64,000 nucleotides of DNA from Lentimicrobium sp. Its GTDB lineage: Bacteria; Bacteroidota; Bacteroidia; Bacteroidales; Lentimicrobiaceae. A model generated the notes under the pieces. The model searched no databases. It saw only the letters and a program-made list of their open reading frames with translations, and had not been told where the DNA came from. Numbering within the stretch: position 1 is the first letter of the stretch; every line of letters starts with the position of its first letter. The stretch spans positions 18,090 to 82,089 of the forward strand of contig JAMLHF010000009.1 of the NCBI GenBank assembly GCA_023957275.1, read 5' to 3'. Below, piece by piece: positions 62,131 to 64,000 of the stretch. The translations under genes and the position numbers were made by a program.

Positions 62131-64000
62131 TTAAATCATGAAACTTACGCTCACTTCCGTGCCTTTGCCGGGTGCAGATCCAATATCTACAGTCCCCCGG
62201 AACATTTCAGCCCGGCTCCTGATGTTATTCAGTCCGGTACCCGTAACAGCTGCAGCCGGATCGAAGCCTCTGCCGTCGTCATGAACCGTGAGGGTAACCG
62301 AATCCATCTGCTGAATCAGTTGCACATTGATGGCATCAGCCGATGCATGTTTCAGGGCATTGTTTACCAGTTCGTGAATGGTACGGTAAATCATAACCTC
62401 CAGCCTGGGTTCAAGCCTGTCCTCATTGCCAAAGAAATGAAACTTCAGATTTGGAATACTGCGGCAGAAATCGTTAAGGGCTACTTTAAGCCCGTAACGG
62501 GAGAGCGACTCCGGCATCATATTATGTGCCACCCTTCTGAGCTCCTGCATGGATTCATCCAGCAGATTTACAACCCTGTTGAATTTCTGAACATCTTCGG
62601 TCTCAAGAATCACCCCGCTTTTAACATCAAACAGATTGAGTTTCACCGCCGACAACATACCCCCCAGACCGTCGTGCAGGTCACGGGCAAGGCGGCTACG
62701 CTCGGCAGTTTCTCCATCAAGCACCGATTGCGTGGCTATGGTAAGTTTCTCCTGCTCAAGTTGTTTAACCTTCTGCTCGGCAAGCAACCGGCGCTGTTTC
62801 AGATTTTTCTGCCTGAGCATCAGCAACAACACCACTATAAGAAAGATTAAAGTGCCGGTCAGAATCCCGATCCATTGCAATTTCTGTCTTCCCTTAAGGT
62901 TGCTGATGATCAGTTCTTTTTTCTCACTTTCGTACCTTACTTCCATTTCGGATATCTTATCCCTGAATTCATCTTCCTGAGCTTCGTTTTTGAGTTTGAC
63001 ATAGGCCGTATAAAACTTCAGCGCATTCTGCTTGTCACCGGTCTGTATACTCAGGGTAGTCAGCAAATCATAATGATAAATCATATCCGATTTATTTGAG
63101 GTGTCTGCCAGTGAGAAAGCTTCGTAAGCCACTTCACGGGCCTCTTCAAAGTCACTGTGTTTCATATAATAATCTGCCAGCAGCCTCAGCGCTTCCGCCC
63201 TGAGATGATCGTTACCGGTTTGTTCGCTGATTGAGTAAGCTTCGCGGGCATATTTCAGGGCTTCGCCGTCATTGTTTAATCCGATGGCAGCACTTCCGGC
63301 CCGCACCAGACAAGCACCTGTGAAAAAAGGGTCATTCAGCTGCCTGAAAACCTCGACGGCCTCCCTGCCATAGCCAAACGCTTCTTCAAATTTCCTTTGC
63401 GAGGACAAACTCAGGCAGAGGTTTATGAGGCTGATACCCCTTGAACGGTCGACGGGAAGCCGGTACTGAATCTCAAGGGCTTTTCTCATGTATTCATCAT
63501 GCTTTCCATTATTGCCCATTTCATTGTAAATGGTACCCATATTGGCAAGCGCCTGCGCAATCCTGAAGTCATCTTTCTGCTCTGTATAATAATCAAGCAC
63601 TTTCTGAAGCTTTGCCAGCGCCTCCTCAAATTTAAAAGTCAGCCTGCAGGCATTACTGATATTACAAAGCTGGTTCATGGTCGCATCATCATTGCCGGCC
63701 TCCTTATATTGCTTATAAGCCCTGGCAAAAAAGTAACCGGCGCTATCGGCCATCCCCCGGGCCAGGTACAAGGACCCAAGGTTTGCAAAAGCACCACCTA
63801 CCCACTCCCGGTTATTTGATTGCCTGCTGAAATCCATTTGCTGCCAAACTGTTTGCAGCGCTGACTGATGGTCGTTCGCTTCATAATAATCGAACAGCTG
63901 ATTGTAGGCATTGAATTTTTCAACTCCTTTAGCCCGCGATATCACATTCAAAAGTGAATCGGTATAGGATGCCGCATATCCCTGAAACGAAAAAGCGAGA
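62131..64000 (-). CDS. TPR sensor histidine kinase, 5' end missing
   Basis: A hybrid of an exported TPR sensor and a HisKA_3 kinase. The frame is open to the window edge; the residues before the TTG at 63951 read LAFSFQGYAASYTDSL, the end of a signal peptide, so that TTG is internal. TPR repeats fill about the first 300 visible residues, then come a membrane helix (WIGILTGTLIFLIVVLLLML), a coiled linker, the phospho-accepting His in ARDLHDGLGG and an ATPase domain with NNALKHA and DDGRGFD. It is paired with the response regulator downstream. Confidence 0.93.
   Translation of the reverse strand, partial: LAFSFQGYAASYTDSLLNVISRAKGVEKFNAYNQLFDYYEANDHQSALQTVWQQMDFSRQSNNREWVGGAFANLGSLYLARGMADSAGYFFARAYKQYKEAGNDDATMNQLCNISNACRLTFKFEEALAKLQKVLDYYTEQKDDFRIAQALANMGTIYNEMGNNGKHDEYMRKALEIQYRLPVDRSRGISLINLCLSLSSQRKFEEAFGYGREAVEVFRQLNDPFFTGACLVRAGSAAIGLNNDGEALKYAREAYSISEQTGNDHLRAEALRLLADYYMKHSDFEEAREVAYEAFSLADTSNKSDMIYHYDLLTTLSIQTGDKQNALKFYTAYVKLKNEAQEDEFRDKISEMEVRYESEKKELIISNLKGRQKLQWIGILTGTLIFLIVVLLLMLRQKNLKQRRLLAEQKVKQLEQEKLTIATQSVLDGETAERSRLARDLHDGLGGMLSAVKLNLFDVKSGVILETEDVQKFNRVVNLLDESMQELRRVAHNMMPESLSRYGLKVALNDFCRSIPNLKFHFFGNEDRLEPRLEVMIYRTIHELVNNALKHASADAINVQLIQQMDSVTLTVHDDGRGFDPAAAVTGTGLNNIRSRAEMFRGTVDIGSAPGKGTEVSVSFMI

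Overview
The window is chromosomal DNA of a member of the Bacteroidota, probably an environmental lineage near the Bacteroidales; I cannot place it more finely from sequence alone. The evidence is a complete porP-gldK-gldL-gldM-gldN type IX secretion (T9SS) operon, a PorW/SprE lipoprotein, two secreted enzymes with T9SS-type C-terminal tails, DUF2723, DUF4468 and LptE family proteins, and a recurrent TAnnTTTG promoter element (the Bacteroidota -7 box) in front of many genes. Where that box overlaps or lies downstream of an upstream start codon, it decides in favour of the shorter protein (gpmA, arsR, recG, pheT). Most of the DNA is ordinary housekeeping sequence. No tRNA, rRNA, CRISPR array, prophage or intact insertion sequence was seen.

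Layout. 1-6.1 kb: end of a CbbX-like AAA+ ATPase, a PPP-type phosphatase with gpmA, a DUF2723 membrane protein, and a polysaccharide deacetylase. 6.1-7.2 kb: an AT-rich HigBA-type toxin-antitoxin pair beside a degenerate dispersed repeat. 7.2-13.6 kb: two T9SS cargo proteins (a CotH-like protein and an M1 peptidase) and an Ig-like lipoprotein. 13.7-20.2 kb: an ArsR regulator, adenine deaminase, and a four-gene mevalonate-pathway operon (HMG-CoA reductase, two GHMP kinases, diphosphomevalonate decarboxylase). 20.5-28.4 kb: a nucleotidase, DUF4468 protein, groESL, and the sigma-54 regulator / lptE / TPR protein / secG group. 28.8-33.8 kb: pheT and recG separated by a repeat-bearing spacer. 33.8-39.9 kb: the T9SS operon. 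40.2-45.7 kb: two tandem YitT paralogues, then M23 peptidase-dxr-rseP. 45.9-51.9 kb: porW/sprE, a bactofilin, two small membrane proteins usually linked to F-ATPase, a PTPS/QueD-like enzyme with folE, and an HD hydrolase. 52-60.1 kb: an unusual cluster described below. 60.2-64 kb: fabD, a molbindin, and a two-component pair whose kinase runs off the window.

Two things stand out. First, genes 52045-60116 encode a divergent NadE-like ATP pyrophosphatase, an acyl-AMP ligase, an SGNH protein, an AlgI/DltB-like MBOAT acyltransferase, an SGNH-like lipoprotein, an acyl carrier protein and an AsnB-type amidotransferase. Ligase, carrier, MBOAT and SGNH are the same four functional classes as DltA, DltC, DltB and DltD of Gram-positive D-alanylation, here in a Gram-negative and joined by two ATP-dependent amide-forming enzymes. 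I infer an envelope or exopolysaccharide acyl-modification pathway with an unknown, possibly amidated, acyl group. Second, the window holds both a mevalonate operon and dxr, the committed enzyme of the MEP pathway, so the genome may carry both isoprenoid routes.
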